64,000 nucleotides of DNA from Pseudoalteromonas ulvae UL12 (GCF_014925405.1 NZ_AQHJ01000023.1:434001-498000); one strand, 5' to 3'; shown: positions 8,661-17,746, counted from the first letter of the stretch. Notes: generated by a model from the letters alone, not told the origin. Numbers and translations are program-made.

Positions 8661-8699
8661 ATGTAAAAATACACCCCCATTTTTTAGCGTTAGACGTAC

Positions 8700-9509
8700 A
8701 TGATAATTAATCCTGCTTGGCGTATTTTAACTATCGGTGATGGTGACTTATCTTTTTCTGCCTCAGTATGGCAACACCAAAAACCCGCGCACCTTAGCGC
8801 AACGGTTCTCGATAGCGCAGACGAACTGTGCGCTAAGTATCGTCATAACCAACTCGCATTTTTACAACAGCAATCAGTAAATGTGTGCACTGGGTTTGAT
8901 ATCACCGATCCTACAAGTTGGGGGGAAATCAACAACTATCAATTTGATTTGGTGATTTTCCAATTCCCACTTGTGCCTAATTTTACCGATGCGAGTGATT
9001 ATCAGCGTTATTGCCAACATATAAGTGTCAACACCCTCAATCGCATACTGCTCAGACAATATTTAACACATTGTTTTTCGCAATTTTTGGATCCTGATGG
9101 AGCCAACCTAGCGGTGATCACCTCAAAAGATGTTAAACCTTATTTGCACTGGCAAATTGACACTACATTGACCCAACAAAGTGGCATCTATTATATTGGC
9201 AAAAAGCAATTTGAGATTAACCAATTTCCAGGTTATCAAATCAGAAATGTTGATCGTGATAAACACGTCAAAGATACACAAGGATGGAGTTACTTTTTTA
9301 GCACCTACCCAGAGCATTCAATCAAAAGTGACCTAGAATTGCCCATCAATTATCAATCAGGCTGCCCACTGTGTAGAGTGAAGCATTTATCGACAACAGA
9401 TGAGCAAACTGCCCACACACACTCAAAACGCCATCAAGACATGTTGCATTATGAACAGCAATGGCAGTGGGCATTACATCACCATCCGGCTATAAAATTA
9501 GGTAGTTAA
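8700..9509 (+). CDS. BMT5-like (DUF2431) Rossmann-fold methyltransferase with a C-terminal zinc-finger-like motif
   Basis: 269 residues. The N-terminus has the DUF2431 signature: RILTIGDGDLSFS (SAM-binding loop), ATVLDSADELCAKY after strand 2, GFDITDP, and FDLVIFQFPLVPNF. The family includes yeast Bmt5, which methylates a uridine in 25S rRNA, and is mainly eukaryotic. The C-terminal 50 residues hold CPLC followed after 15 residues by HTHSKRH, a CxxC...HxxxxH arrangement like a C2H2 zinc finger, which could bind nucleic acid. The target in this organism is unknown. The gene stands alone, 39 bases after the M56-TonB gene and convergent with hrpB. Bacterial members exist but are unusual; the substrate should not be assumed from yeast. 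Confidence 0.72.
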   Translation: MIINPAWRILTIGDGDLSFSASVWQHQKPAHLSATVLDSADELCAKYRHNQLAFLQQQSVNVCTGFDITDPTSWGEINNYQFDLVIFQFPLVPNFTDASDYQRYCQHISVNTLNRILLRQYLTHCFSQFLDPDGANLAVITSKDVKPYLHWQIDTTLTQQSGIYYIGKKQFEINQFPGYQIRNVDRDKHVKDTQGWSYFFSTYPEHSIKSDLELPINYQSGCPLCRVKHLSTTDEQTAHTHSKRHQDMLHYEQQWQWALHHHPAIKLGS

Positions 9510-9530
9510 TCAGGTTTCAATAGGGCGCAT

Positions 9531-11954
9531 TTACATACGACTTTTAACCCGATTTGTTGCCACACTAGTAGCAGGATCATCTGGCCAAAAATGTTTTGGA
9601 TAACGCCCTTTCATTTCTTTTTGCACCTCTTTGTAGCTGCCTTGCCAAAACCCGGCTAAATTTTGAGTTAACTGTAGTGGGCGACCCCCAGGTGATAACA
9701 GCGCCATTAATACCGGCACTTTTCCTTTGGCAATCTCCGGGCTTTGCATCCAACCATACACCTCTTGCATCCGCACTGATAAAGTAGCAGGTCCATCAAG
9801 TTGATACTCCAAGCCAATTGTAGAACCGCTTGGCACCTTCACCTTAGTCGGAAAAAGTTGTTTAAGTTGATGTTGGCTTTCCCAGTCCAACATATTGCTC
9901 AAAATTTCGAATAGCGCGATTTTTTTTAACTGTGCAAAAGTCGAAATATTGGCCAAATATGGAGCCAGCCACACAGATAAATGACGTGTTAAATACGCAT
10001 CAGAACATTGTGAGAATGAATCAGGAAAATATTTTGCGGCTAATTCCATTCGAATCAAAAGCTGCTGGCAATTGGAATACTCAGCAAATAAGTTAAGGCC
10101 GTGTTTGGCAACTAAATTGAGCCAAGCTTGGGTGCGAAGTGACTCATCAAGATTCGTTTTATTGTCTTTTCGCTCGATCACAAGCGCGCCAAGCATTAAG
10201 CGACTTTCTGCGATAAATCGTTGCGCTTTTTCATCAAACTCACACACATCACAGCGCTGAAATAAATGCGGTAAATATGTCTGTAGCTGACCGATTGCAA
10301 CAGGTACGGCACTGAAAATTCGCTGCCCTTTATGACCGCCAAGCTCTGCAATCGCCACATATTCATCTTTATGCCAATGACCTTCAATAACATCGGCACC
10401 AGCACCATTTGCCAATTGGTATCCTTGCCCTCGTCGTTTTGCCATTCTATCTGGGAACGCCATTGCAACCAATAAACCGAGATCTTCTGTTTGCAGTGAC
10501 TCACTCGGCTTTAATCCGAAGCGTTTAAGCCACATTTTTAAACTCAATTTAAACTGAGGGTGCGTTAAATAGTGCTTATTTTGTAACGCAAAGGCGAGAT
10601 CCGGATGTTTACTCACTCGGGACTCTAATAACGCCACTAAATAGATTGCTAATGGTAATAACTGTGGCTCTTCTGCTTGTAAGGCTTGCGCCTTAAGTAA
10701 CATATGCGCTAATCGCAAATCCGTACCAAAGCTCAACATTTGACGACCAAACGGCGTAATTTTATGTTGTTCATCAACAGCTTCTAGCATGATAAGTACT
10801 TGCCATGCTTGCTGCTGGGCAATCAGCGAGGGCGAATCGAGTAACGTCAGCTCTGCGATGTCACACCCCCAAAGCGATGCCTCAAGCAAAAGCTGGCTGA
10901 TATCACTGCTTAATATTTCAGGTTTATCATGGGCATCTCGGCGCTCAAATTGCGCCAAAGAACCCAATCGATAGACGACCCCAGGCTCTAACCGTCCAGC
11001 TCGACCAGCACGTTGTACTGCTGATGAGCGGGAGATCTGCGCCGTAACCAGCTCAGTCACTCCGGTTTTAATATTAAATTGAGCCGCGCGTTTTCGACCG
11101 CTATCGATTACGATGCGAATACCTTCTATGGTTAAACTGGTTTCTGCAACATTGGTTGTTAATACTACTTTTCGTTTACCTGAGGGGGCGGGCGCAATCG
11201 CCGCTTGCTGCTCGCGCTTATTTTGATCGCCAAATAACGTAAAGACTTCAATATCTGGAGGAAGATCCATCAACTGCTGATTTAAGTAAGTTATTTCTCT
11301 TTGGCCGGGTAAAAACACCAAACAACTGCCAGACTCTTCTGAAATCGCTTGCTTGATTATTGCAGGCATTTCAAAAAGCCAGTTACTTTCATCTTTAAGG
11401 GCTACATACCGCTCAACGATTGGATAACTGCGCCCCTCACTTTGAATAAGCTGACAATTTAATTGCTCAGCAATATGATCCGCATCCAGTGTTGCTGACA
11501 TTATTAATATTGTCAGATCATCGCGCAGCGCAGCTTGACTCTCAAGCGCAAACGCAAGCGCGGTATCAGCGGCCAAAGAGCGCTCATGAAATTCATCAAA
11601 AATCAGGCAATCCACACCACTTAGTTCAGGATCTTGTTGCAGCATGCGAGTGAGCACCCCTTCGGTGACAATCTCTAGCTGAGTCTGTGCACTGACGTAT
11701 TGCTCATTGCGTATGCGTAAACCAATACTTTGCCCTAGGGGTTCTTGCTGGCAACTCGCCAAAAAATGCGCGATATTGCGTGCCGCTAACCGCCTTGGTT
11801 CTAACATAATGATCCGCTTGAAGTGTTTGTCTCTTACAAGCTGTAGCGGCAGCCAAGTAGATTTTCCAGCACCCGGTGGCGCTTGCAATAAAGTGACAGG
11901 CTGTGAATGGAGTTGATCAACAAGGTCGGCGTAAATAGTCTGAACAGGAAGCAC
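9531..11954 (-). CDS. hrpB: ATP-dependent helicase HrpB
   Basis: 807 residues, the full family length. Walker A is APPGAGKST at residues 25-33, the DEAH-like box is DEFHERS, motif III is MSATLDAD, and motif VI is SSAVQRAGRAGR. The HA2 and HrpB C-terminal domains follow, ending PVLMALLSPGGRPLQLTQNL and YPKHFWPDDP, typical of HrpB. The cellular role of HrpB is poorly defined; it is a putative RNA helicase. The start is a GTG with no clear ribosome site, but the following LPVQTIYADLVDQL fits the family N-terminus. It lies downstream of arsJ on the same strand, separated by about 100 bases that hold a strong inverted repeat. Confidence 0.95.
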   Translation of the reverse strand: MLPVQTIYADLVDQLHSQPVTLLQAPPGAGKSTWLPLQLVRDKHFKRIIMLEPRRLAARNIAHFLASCQQEPLGQSIGLRIRNEQYVSAQTQLEIVTEGVLTRMLQQDPELSGVDCLIFDEFHERSLAADTALAFALESQAALRDDLTILIMSATLDADHIAEQLNCQLIQSEGRSYPIVERYVALKDESNWLFEMPAIIKQAISEESGSCLVFLPGQREITYLNQQLMDLPPDIEVFTLFGDQNKREQQAAIAPAPSGKRKVVLTTNVAETSLTIEGIRIVIDSGRKRAAQFNIKTGVTELVTAQISRSSAVQRAGRAGRLEPGVVYRLGSLAQFERRDAHDKPEILSSDISQLLLEASLWGCDIAELTLLDSPSLIAQQQAWQVLIMLEAVDEQHKITPFGRQMLSFGTDLRLAHMLLKAQALQAEEPQLLPLAIYLVALLESRVSKHPDLAFALQNKHYLTHPQFKLSLKMWLKRFGLKPSESLQTEDLGLLVAMAFPDRMAKRRGQGYQLANGAGADVIEGHWHKDEYVAIAELGGHKGQRIFSAVPVAIGQLQTYLPHLFQRCDVCEFDEKAQRFIAESRLMLGALVIERKDNKTNLDESLRTQAWLNLVAKHGLNLFAEYSNCQQLLIRMELAAKYFPDSFSQCSDAYLTRHLSVWLAPYLANISTFAQLKKIALFEILSNMLDWESQHQLKQLFPTKVKVPSGSTIGLEYQLDGPATLSVRMQEVYGWMQSPEIAKGKVPVLMALLSPGGRPLQLTQNLAGFWQGSYKEVQKEMKGRYPKHFWPDDPATSVATNRVKSRM

Positions 11955-11996
11955 GAAAAAATAACTTTACCAACAAAAAAGATACGCCATTGTAGC

Positions 11997-12026
11997 GCTA
12001 AATAGTCGCTCACCCAACTATTTAGC
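11997..12026. repeat. Perfect 10-base inverted repeat between arsJ and hrpB
   Basis: GCTAAATAGT at 11997-12006 and ACTATTTAGC at 12017-12026 are perfect complements around a 10-base loop. No T tract follows on either strand. It could be a weak terminator for arsJ or a site upstream of hrpB. Confidence 0.4.
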
Positions 12027-12051
12027 TGATGAAGAAAAACAAAGCATGCAA

Positions 12052-13257
12052 TTAATCCGTGCCTTGACTCATGGCACTTTTAGGTAAATTAACACTGATG
12101 AATACACAAACTAACACCAAAACAAAGCTGGCGTAAATCGTCGCACTGAATCCCGCGGCTTGATACAAATAACCTGATAACACAGTGCCTAACAAACGTC
12201 CGCCTGCATTGGCCATATAATAAAAGCCAACATCCATTGATGCGCCTTCTGAGCGAGCATAATGAACAATTAAGAAGGAATGAATAGCCGAATTAACAGC
12301 AAAAACCACCGCAAAGAGCATCAACCCCATTAATGCAACCATTTGCCAATCAAAGAAAACTTGCGCAGCCAAAATCATTGCACCCAATACCAAGAGTAAG
12401 GCGATGGCTCCATACAATGCATGTTGTCCTGTTGGTGCATGATCAGCAAAACCGAGTAATTTTGGAGTCGATGACTGCATCATGCCATAAATGATCACCC
12501 AAGCTGCCATCATTGCCCCGACAAGCTGACTACTCCAGCCTGCTTCTAAGGTTAAAAATACCGGTAAAGCCACCACAAACCATACATCCCGCGCGGCAAA
12601 CAAAAAACAGCGTGCGCCAGAGAGCCAATTAACTGCAGGGCTTGTTGAAAAAACCTCACTGAATTTTGCTTTATATTGCTTAGCTTGCAGCGTGTGGGTT
12701 AAGTTCATGCCAACTAACAAGGTCAATAATGTCAGTCCACCAGCCAGGCAATAAAGCGCCCCTGTGTACCCAACCACATGAAGTAACCAACCCCCTAAAA
12801 AGAACCCCAAACCTTTTAGTGCATTTTTAGAGCCCGTCAACACACTAATCCAATAAAACAACCGAGATGATTGATCTGCAGGCACCAGCTGCTTGATAGC
12901 TGTTTTGGCACTCATTTTATTTAAATCTTTAGCTATGCCAGAAATCGCCTGCAAAGCCATCACATAAGCGATACCAAGCCACTGCGTCTGTGCCAATAAA
13001 ATCAGCGCCACAATTTGTAAAAACAAGCCTGAAAACAACGTGCTTTTTAGACCAAATCGCGCAGCTAACCAACCACCAAACAAGTTGGTCACAATGCCAA
13101 AGAATTCATAAAATAAAAACAACGATGCCACAGCTAAGGGGCTGTAACCTAACTGATGAAAATACAGCACCACCAACATCCGTAGTGCCCCATCAGTTAA
13201 AGTAAAGCCCCAGTAAGCACTGGTCACTAGCCCATATTCTTTTACGTCTTTATTCAT
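12052..13257 (-). CDS. arsJ: Organoarsenical efflux MFS permease ArsJ
   Basis: 401 residues with about 12 hydrophobic segments of a major facilitator. The N-terminus, with YGLVTSAYWGFTLTDGALRM and LYFHQLGYSPLAVASLFLFYE, is that of ArsJ. ArsJ exports 1-arseno-3-phosphoglycerate, the unstable product made when glyceraldehyde-3-phosphate dehydrogenase uses arsenate in place of phosphate. The product then breaks down outside and releases arsenate. The identification is strengthened by the gene immediately upstream, a dedicated GAPDH (13 bases between), and an ArsR regulator before that, the known arsR-gapdh-arsJ arrangement. No arsC, arsB or acr3 is in this stretch, so this operon alone would act on arsenate rather than arsenite. 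Confidence 0.9.
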   Translation of the reverse strand: MNKDVKEYGLVTSAYWGFTLTDGALRMLVVLYFHQLGYSPLAVASLFLFYEFFGIVTNLFGGWLAARFGLKSTLFSGLFLQIVALILLAQTQWLGIAYVMALQAISGIAKDLNKMSAKTAIKQLVPADQSSRLFYWISVLTGSKNALKGLGFFLGGWLLHVVGYTGALYCLAGGLTLLTLLVGMNLTHTLQAKQYKAKFSEVFSTSPAVNWLSGARCFLFAARDVWFVVALPVFLTLEAGWSSQLVGAMMAAWVIIYGMMQSSTPKLLGFADHAPTGQHALYGAIALLLVLGAMILAAQVFFDWQMVALMGLMLFAVVFAVNSAIHSFLIVHYARSEGASMDVGFYYMANAGGRLLGTVLSGYLYQAAGFSATIYASFVLVLVCVFISVNLPKSAMSQGTD

Positions 13258-13270
13258 AGTGAGTCATCAC

Positions 13271-14269
13271 TTAACCGCGTGCAATTAAATCAACAATATC
13301 GCGCATTCTGCTGACATAATTGATTTCGTTGTCGTACCACGCCAACACTTTCACTTGGGTTTTATTGGTAACTTGGGTCAATAAACCATCAACAATTGCA
13401 CTGTGTTGGTCACCCACAAAATCAACCGAAACCAATGGACGATGTTCGATATCCAAGATGCCTTTCAATGAGCCCGCTTTGGCCGCTTCAAAAGCTTGAT
13501 TAATTTCGGCCACACTTGTTTCTCGCTCTGCTTCAATGACTAAGTCAACCAACGAGCCGCTCAATAAAGGCACTCTCACAGCAAGTCCATCGAGCTTACC
13601 TTGCAGCTCAGGAAAAATACTCATAATCGCCGTTGTCGAGCCCGAGCTCGTTGGGATCAATGACTCACCGCAAGCGCGTGCTCGGCGCAAGTCTTTGTGC
13701 GCTCGATCAACAATGGTTTGGGTATTGGTAATATCATGTATTGTGGTCATCGAGCCATGTTTAATCCCAACCGTCTCTTTGAGCACTTTAATGACTGGAG
13801 CTAAGCAGTTAGTGGTACACGAAGCGGCAGTCACAACAGCATGAGTATCGGCTTGATATAATTCATGATTCACGCCGTAGACTATATTCAAAGCGCCCGA
13901 ATCTTTGACCGGACATGATACCAAGACTTTCGCCAGTCCTTTATCCAGTAAAGGCTGAAATAATGCTGATTGGCGGTATAAGCCTGAACACTCAATCAAT
14001 AAATCAATCTCATCAATAGGTAACGCGTTTAAATCTTTCTCTTGTAGGGTGCTGATACGCTGTCCTGACACATTAATGGCATCAGACTCAGCCACGATTT
14101 GTTCATCTAAAAAACGCCCTTGAACCGAATCAAACGCCAGCAAGTGGGCAACTGTTTTTGCATCACAGCTAGGATCATTGATGTACATGATCTGGTGCTC
14201 ACCTTGCTCAATCAATAAGCGAGTTAATAATTTGCCCATTCGGCCAAAACCATTAATTGCGACTTTCAT
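13271..14269 (-). CDS. ArsJ-associated glyceraldehyde-3-phosphate dehydrogenase
   Basis: 332 residues. The NAD-binding start is KVAINGFGRMGKLLTRLLIE, the catalytic Cys lies in AASCTTNCLAPVIKVL, and the catalytic-domain signature is ITNTQTIVDRAHKDLRRARA with WYDNEINYVSRM near the end. In arsenic operons this enzyme oxidises glyceraldehyde 3-phosphate with arsenate and NAD to give 1-arseno-3-phosphoglycerate for export by ArsJ. Three bases separate its ATG from the arsR stop, with GGAG as ribosome site. It is probably distinct from the glycolytic or erythrose-4-phosphate enzymes, judging by operon position, which is inference from context. Confidence 0.9.
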   Translation of the reverse strand: MKVAINGFGRMGKLLTRLLIEQGEHQIMYINDPSCDAKTVAHLLAFDSVQGRFLDEQIVAESDAINVSGQRISTLQEKDLNALPIDEIDLLIECSGLYRQSALFQPLLDKGLAKVLVSCPVKDSGALNIVYGVNHELYQADTHAVVTAASCTTNCLAPVIKVLKETVGIKHGSMTTIHDITNTQTIVDRAHKDLRRARACGESLIPTSSGSTTAIMSIFPELQGKLDGLAVRVPLLSGSLVDLVIEAERETSVAEINQAFEAAKAGSLKGILDIEHRPLVSVDFVGDQHSAIVDGLLTQVTNKTQVKVLAWYDNEINYVSRMRDIVDLIARG

Positions 14270-14272
14270 TGT

Positions 14273-14608
14273 TTATTCTCCACACACACTAGGGTTAAAT
14301 TGATTGCGATCTGCAATACATTGAGGATCCATATCAAGTTGCTGTTTAAGCACATTTAATGCAGCCACTTGCAAGGGGGTAAGCTGTTTTGATAGGCCGT
14401 AATAGCGCCAGTTTCCTTGTTTAAACACCTCAGCTAATCCAGCATTTTTTAAATAACTTAAATGACGACTCACTAAAGGTTGCGACAAATCCAGCGTCGT
14501 GACGACATCACAGACACAGACGGCATCATAAGACAGTAAAATATTTAAAATTCGAAGTCGTGCTGGCTCAGAGCATGTTTTGTAAAAATGAGCGATTGTA
14601 TCTATCAT
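14273..14608 (-). CDS. arsR: ArsR-family arsenic-responsive repressor
   Basis: 111 residues forming a winged helix: SEPARLRILNILLS, then DLSQPLVSRHLSYLKNAGL as recognition helix, then NWRYYGLS as wing. A Cys pair, Cys31 and Cys33 in AVCVCDVV, sits at the start of the helix that carries the metalloid site in ArsR proteins, and a further Cys12 is near the N-terminus. It is the first gene of the arsR-GAPDH-arsJ operon and should repress it until trivalent arsenic binds. There is no recognisable ribosome site before the ATG, so the message may be leaderless or very short-leadered. A TATACGTATA palindrome lies five bases upstream. Confidence 0.9.
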   Translation of the reverse strand: MIDTIAHFYKTCSEPARLRILNILLSYDAVCVCDVVTTLDLSQPLVSRHLSYLKNAGLAEVFKQGNWRYYGLSKQLTPLQVAALNVLKQQLDMDPQCIADRNQFNPSVCGE

Positions 14609-14613
14609 TTGTG

Positions 14614-14623
14614 TATACGTATA
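14614..14623. promoter_or_regulatory. Candidate ArsR operator
   Basis: TATACGTATA is a perfect 10-base palindrome ending five bases before the arsR start. AT-rich palindromes overlapping the promoter are usual for ArsR autoregulation. Function is inferred from position. Confidence 0.4.
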
Positions 14624-14745
14624 AGCAAATATAGAGCGAGCTTACAGTGTTTTTAACAAAGAGAAAATAGAGAACATTTAAAATTCATAAAAGTGTCATA
14701 AAACCCGTAGGGTAAATAATCAATGAGCCATAACATCTCACCGAT

Positions 14746-15843
14746 TTAACCAACATGTTTTTTAAATTGTGCCATCACCTCCTCTAAGTCATGCACTATT
14801 TTAAAGTGCTCAAGCGCCATTTCTTCAAATTTCATCAATGTCGAGTCAGTGACTTCTGTCAGGCTTTTTTCTTCATCATCTGTTAATTGCAATTTATTAA
14901 ATACTTCAAAAAACAACCATGATTGCTGGTTTTGAATATGGTTTGTTTCTTTGTTAAATTCATGCATCCTGAACTTAACTAAATCAAGCGCCTCCGAGAC
15001 TTTTGAAAAATATAACTGCTTGACCATATTTTGATTAATACTGAGTAAATGATGCTCTGCACACTCAACATACGCGGTGAGGACATCAATCAGTTGCCCT
15101 TGTTTAACCTCATCATCTGGGATGTTTTTAATTAACATGCTGATGTTTTCTGTTTGAAAAAAATAGCGCCGGCCAATTTTTAAAATTCTGTCTCCTTTTT
15201 GCATCGCCAAGCACATCACTTCTTGCTCTAATCCTGTGGCAGCATCTTCAGGGCTGTCCCAAATAGTTAGCCCCTTATTTTCGTTGATAGCAATGGCCGC
15301 CAGTAAATTTAATTCACTAAGGTAATGAAAAATGGCGTTTAAAAAACCACTAATACTATGAGTGGTTAAACAAGAACGAATTGCCCGTGCGGTGTGCCCC
15401 CAAACAAAAGAATCCGACATGGCCACATACACAGCTTCAGTTGAGGCTTGCTCTGCTTGGGCTATTTGCCGATATTTAGCCCTAAATTTTAGTGCTTATT
15501 CTAATTTAAGATTCAACATTGTTGGCGCACATTGGGTTTTATCAATCCAGTCTATGGCGCCGCTATTAAAGGCGGCCATTTTTTTATCTAAATCTTTAGA
15601 TGCGCTTAAAAAAATAACGATGGGTCGCTCTGCTCTAGATTTCAGTTGTTCAGAAATAATCACCCCTTCACCATCGGGCAAATGGTAATCTAACAACACC
15701 ACATCAAAATGTGACTTATCAAGTCGCGCTTGGCCTTGCGCAATACTATGGGCCACGTCAGTCTGATATCCTTGACCTAATGATAAAACCAATAAATCAC
15801 ACACACTCTCATCATCTTCAACAATCAGCACTGACACAGTCAT
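14746..15843 (-). pseudogene. Response regulator (receiver plus helical output domain) interrupted by one in-frame TAA
   Basis: Two reading stretches lie in the same frame. Bases 15499-15843 encode a full receiver domain of 115 residues (LIVEDDES start, phospho-acceptor Asp in VVLLDYHLPDGEG, Ser in FLSAS, Lys in WIDKTQ). A TAA at 15496-15498 follows, and the frame then stays open for 249 more codons to 14746. The 21 codons after the stop encode a charged helical linker and then a domain that starts VYVAMSDSFVWGHTARAI, including a motif like that of longer response regulators with an effector-like helical region. No frameshift is needed to join the halves. A restart at GTG 15432 or ATG 15420 is possible, but neither has a ribosome site. 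A nonsense mutation or sequencing error is most likely. The function of the output domain is unknown. Confidence 0.65.
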
Positions 15844-15938
15844 AAGTAGACCCTCAAATAGAATCCATTAAGCTTAGTAAATATCTTAAAAAAGCTCGCC
15901 TTATCATTGATAAAAACGCATTAATTTATCTCAACCAT

Positions 15939-15965
15939 AAAAAAAGCCCATCAAAAGATGGGCTT
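15939..15965 (-). terminator. Rho-independent terminator of glnK-amtB
   Basis: On the minus strand GCCCATC, a TTTT loop, and GATGGGC are followed by seven T residues. It is placed 26 bases after the amtB stop. Confidence 0.85.
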
Positions 15966-15990
15966 GAATCAGTTGTGCAGTTTACTCACA

Positions 15991-17223
15991 TTAGATATTA
16001 CTACGGACTGTAACAAACTCCGGGTATGCATCAACTCCACAATCATGTTGATCCATGCCATTAATTTCTTCTTCTTCAGAAACGCGGATCCCCATAAATT
16101 TTTTCAGTAAAGCCCAAGTGATAAATGACGCAACAAACACAAAGGTAAATATGGTTGCCGTACCAATTAGCTGATTAACAAGAGTCGCATCTGTGTTTGA
16201 CAGTGGCACCAGCATTAAACCTAAAACACCACATACGCCGTGTACTGAAATTGCGCCTACAGGATCATCAATTTTTAGCTTATCGAGTAACACTATGCTA
16301 AAGACAACAAGCGAACCGCCCAATGCACCCAGTAATAATGCTAATACTGGCGTCGGTGACGCAGGCTCAGCCGTAATGACAACCAGGCCCGCTAATGCGC
16401 CATTAAGCACCATAGTTAAATCCGCTTTGCGCCATAAAATTTTACACACAAACAAGGCTGCAATCGCTCCAGCTGCGGCAGCAGCATTGGTGTTAACCAT
16501 TATTTTGCCCAGTGCAGTTGAGTTTTCGACATCAGACAGTAACAACTGCGAACCACCATTAAACCCAAACCAGCCCATCCACAAGATGAATGTTCCCAAT
16601 GTCGCTAAGGGTAAGTTTGAGCCTGGAATTGGATAGATTTCGCCATTTTTACCATATTTGCCTTTACGGGCCCCTAACAATAAAACACCAGCAAGGGCAG
16701 CTGACGCACCCGCCATATGCACAATGCCTGACCCTGCAAAATCAACAAAACCCAGCTGAGATAAAAAGCCACCGCCCCACGTCCAATAACCTTCGAGTGG
16801 GTAAATAAAGCCTGTAAGTACGACTGTAAAAGCTAAAAAGGCCCAAAGCTTCATGCGCTCAGCAACCGCGCCTGACACAATAGACATCGCCGTGGCGACA
16901 AAAACCACTTGGAAAAAGAAATCAGACTCTAAAGAGTGATTCGCGTCCGCAGCTTGCGTGCCAATCAAGCCACCAAGAGTTGGAATGATGCCACCTTCTG
17001 GGTTATCAACGTACATAATGTTATAACCCACCAATAAAAACATGGTGCAAGCAATCGCATATAATGCGACGTTTTTAGTTAAAATCTCAGTGGTATTTTT
17101 TGAGCGAACTAATCCCGCTTCTAACATGGCAAAACCTGCAGCCATCCACATCACTAAGATACCTGAAATTAAAAAGTAAAAAGTGTCCAGTGCAAATCGT
17201 AATTCTAATACTGTGTTTTCCAT
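15991..17223 (-). CDS. amtB: Ammonium transporter AmtB
   Basis: 410 residues with the 11-helix Amt fold. The first helix is followed by AAGFAMLEAGLVRSKNT, and later segments include AGSGIVHMAGASAALAG with one of the paired pore histidines and GAISVHGVCGVLG with the second. It moves ammonium across the inner membrane and is gated by GlnK. Two adjacent ATGs exist; the second (17221-17223) is chosen because GGGG lies six bases upstream, and the first at 17226 is only three residues-worth closer. It starts ten bases after the glnK stop and ends before a strong terminator, forming a two-gene operon. Confidence 0.95.
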   Translation of the reverse strand: MENTVLELRFALDTFYFLISGILVMWMAAGFAMLEAGLVRSKNTTEILTKNVALYAIACTMFLLVGYNIMYVDNPEGGIIPTLGGLIGTQAADANHSLESDFFFQVVFVATAMSIVSGAVAERMKLWAFLAFTVVLTGFIYPLEGYWTWGGGFLSQLGFVDFAGSGIVHMAGASAALAGVLLLGARKGKYGKNGEIYPIPGSNLPLATLGTFILWMGWFGFNGGSQLLLSDVENSTALGKIMVNTNAAAAAGAIAALFVCKILWRKADLTMVLNGALAGLVVITAEPASPTPVLALLLGALGGSLVVFSIVLLDKLKIDDPVGAISVHGVCGVLGLMLVPLSNTDATLVNQLIGTATIFTFVFVASFITWALLKKFMGIRVSEEEEINGMDQHDCGVDAYPEFVTVRSNI

Positions 17224-17233
17224 CATCTTCCCC

Positions 17234-17572
17234 TTAAATCGCTTCTTCGTCGAGTTCACCAGTACGGATCCGCACAATTTGATCTAACTCATAAACAAAA
17301 ATTTTGCCGTCACCTATTTTTCCGGTTGAAGCGACTTTTGTAATCGCCTCCACAATGCGTTCGACATTTTCACTGCGTGTAGCAATTTCAAGTTTGATCT
17401 TTGGAATAAAATCCACTTGGTATTCAGCACCACGATACAACTCTGTATGACCTCTTTGGCGGCCAAATCCTTTGACATCAACTACAGTCATCCCTTCAAC
17501 ACCTAAATCAGAGAGCGCTTCTCGTACATCATCTAATTTAAATGGTTTTATAATTGCACTAATCATTTTCAT
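17234..17572 (-). CDS. glnK: Nitrogen regulatory PII protein GlnK
   Basis: 112 residues, the standard PII length. The N-terminus is [20 protein letters not shown], the T-loop carries the uridylylation Tyr51 in RGAEYQVDF, and the second signature [14 protein letters not shown] binds ATP and 2-oxoglutarate. It senses nitrogen and carbon status and blocks AmtB when ammonium is ample. It is the first gene of the glnK-amtB operon and lies 49 bases downstream of a sigma-54-type promoter with NtrC-like boxes further up, consistent with induction under nitrogen limitation. Confidence 0.95.
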   Translation of the reverse strand: MKMISAIIKPFKLDDVREALSDLGVEGMTVVDVKGFGRQRGHTELYRGAEYQVDFIPKIKLEIATRSENVERIVEAITKVASTGKIGDGKIFVYELDQIVRIRTGELDEEAI

Positions 17573-17620
17573 AGTGGACCCTTCAATATCATTATTATTA
17601 ATCTGTTGATATTTTGTTAA

Positions 17621-17636
17621 TCCAACCTTTGTGCCA
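17621..17636 (-). promoter_or_regulatory. Sigma-54 promoter of glnK-amtB
   Basis: On the minus strand the sequence is TGGCACAAAGGTTGGA. The -24 element TGGCAC is exact, the spacing of five is correct, and the -12 element TTGGA differs from TTGCA by one base. It lies 49 bases before the glnK ATG. Confidence 0.75.
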
Positions 17637-17698
17637 CTCTGTAAAAAGCAATTAATTCAGTACGATAGAAATATTTATTAACAATTAAATACTTTACT

Positions 17699-17746
17699 TG
17701 CACCACTTGTGTGCAAAAATAAAACCCAGCACACACTATTGGTGCA
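17699..17746. promoter_or_regulatory. Pair of NtrC-like enhancer boxes
   Basis: 17699-17715 reads TGCACC-ACTTG-TGTGCA, which matches TGCACC-N5-GGTGCA in 11 of 12 arm positions. 17730-17746 has an exact GGTGCA right arm and a poor left arm (CACACA). The centres are 31 bases apart, about three helical turns, and lie roughly 75-120 bases upstream of the sigma-54 promoter, the usual enhancer distance. Confidence 0.65.

Noticed and set aside
15432-15498. Programmed readthrough of the TAA
   Set aside because: TAA followed by GC is a strong stop context and no downstream structure was found; a mutation or sequencing error is simpler.
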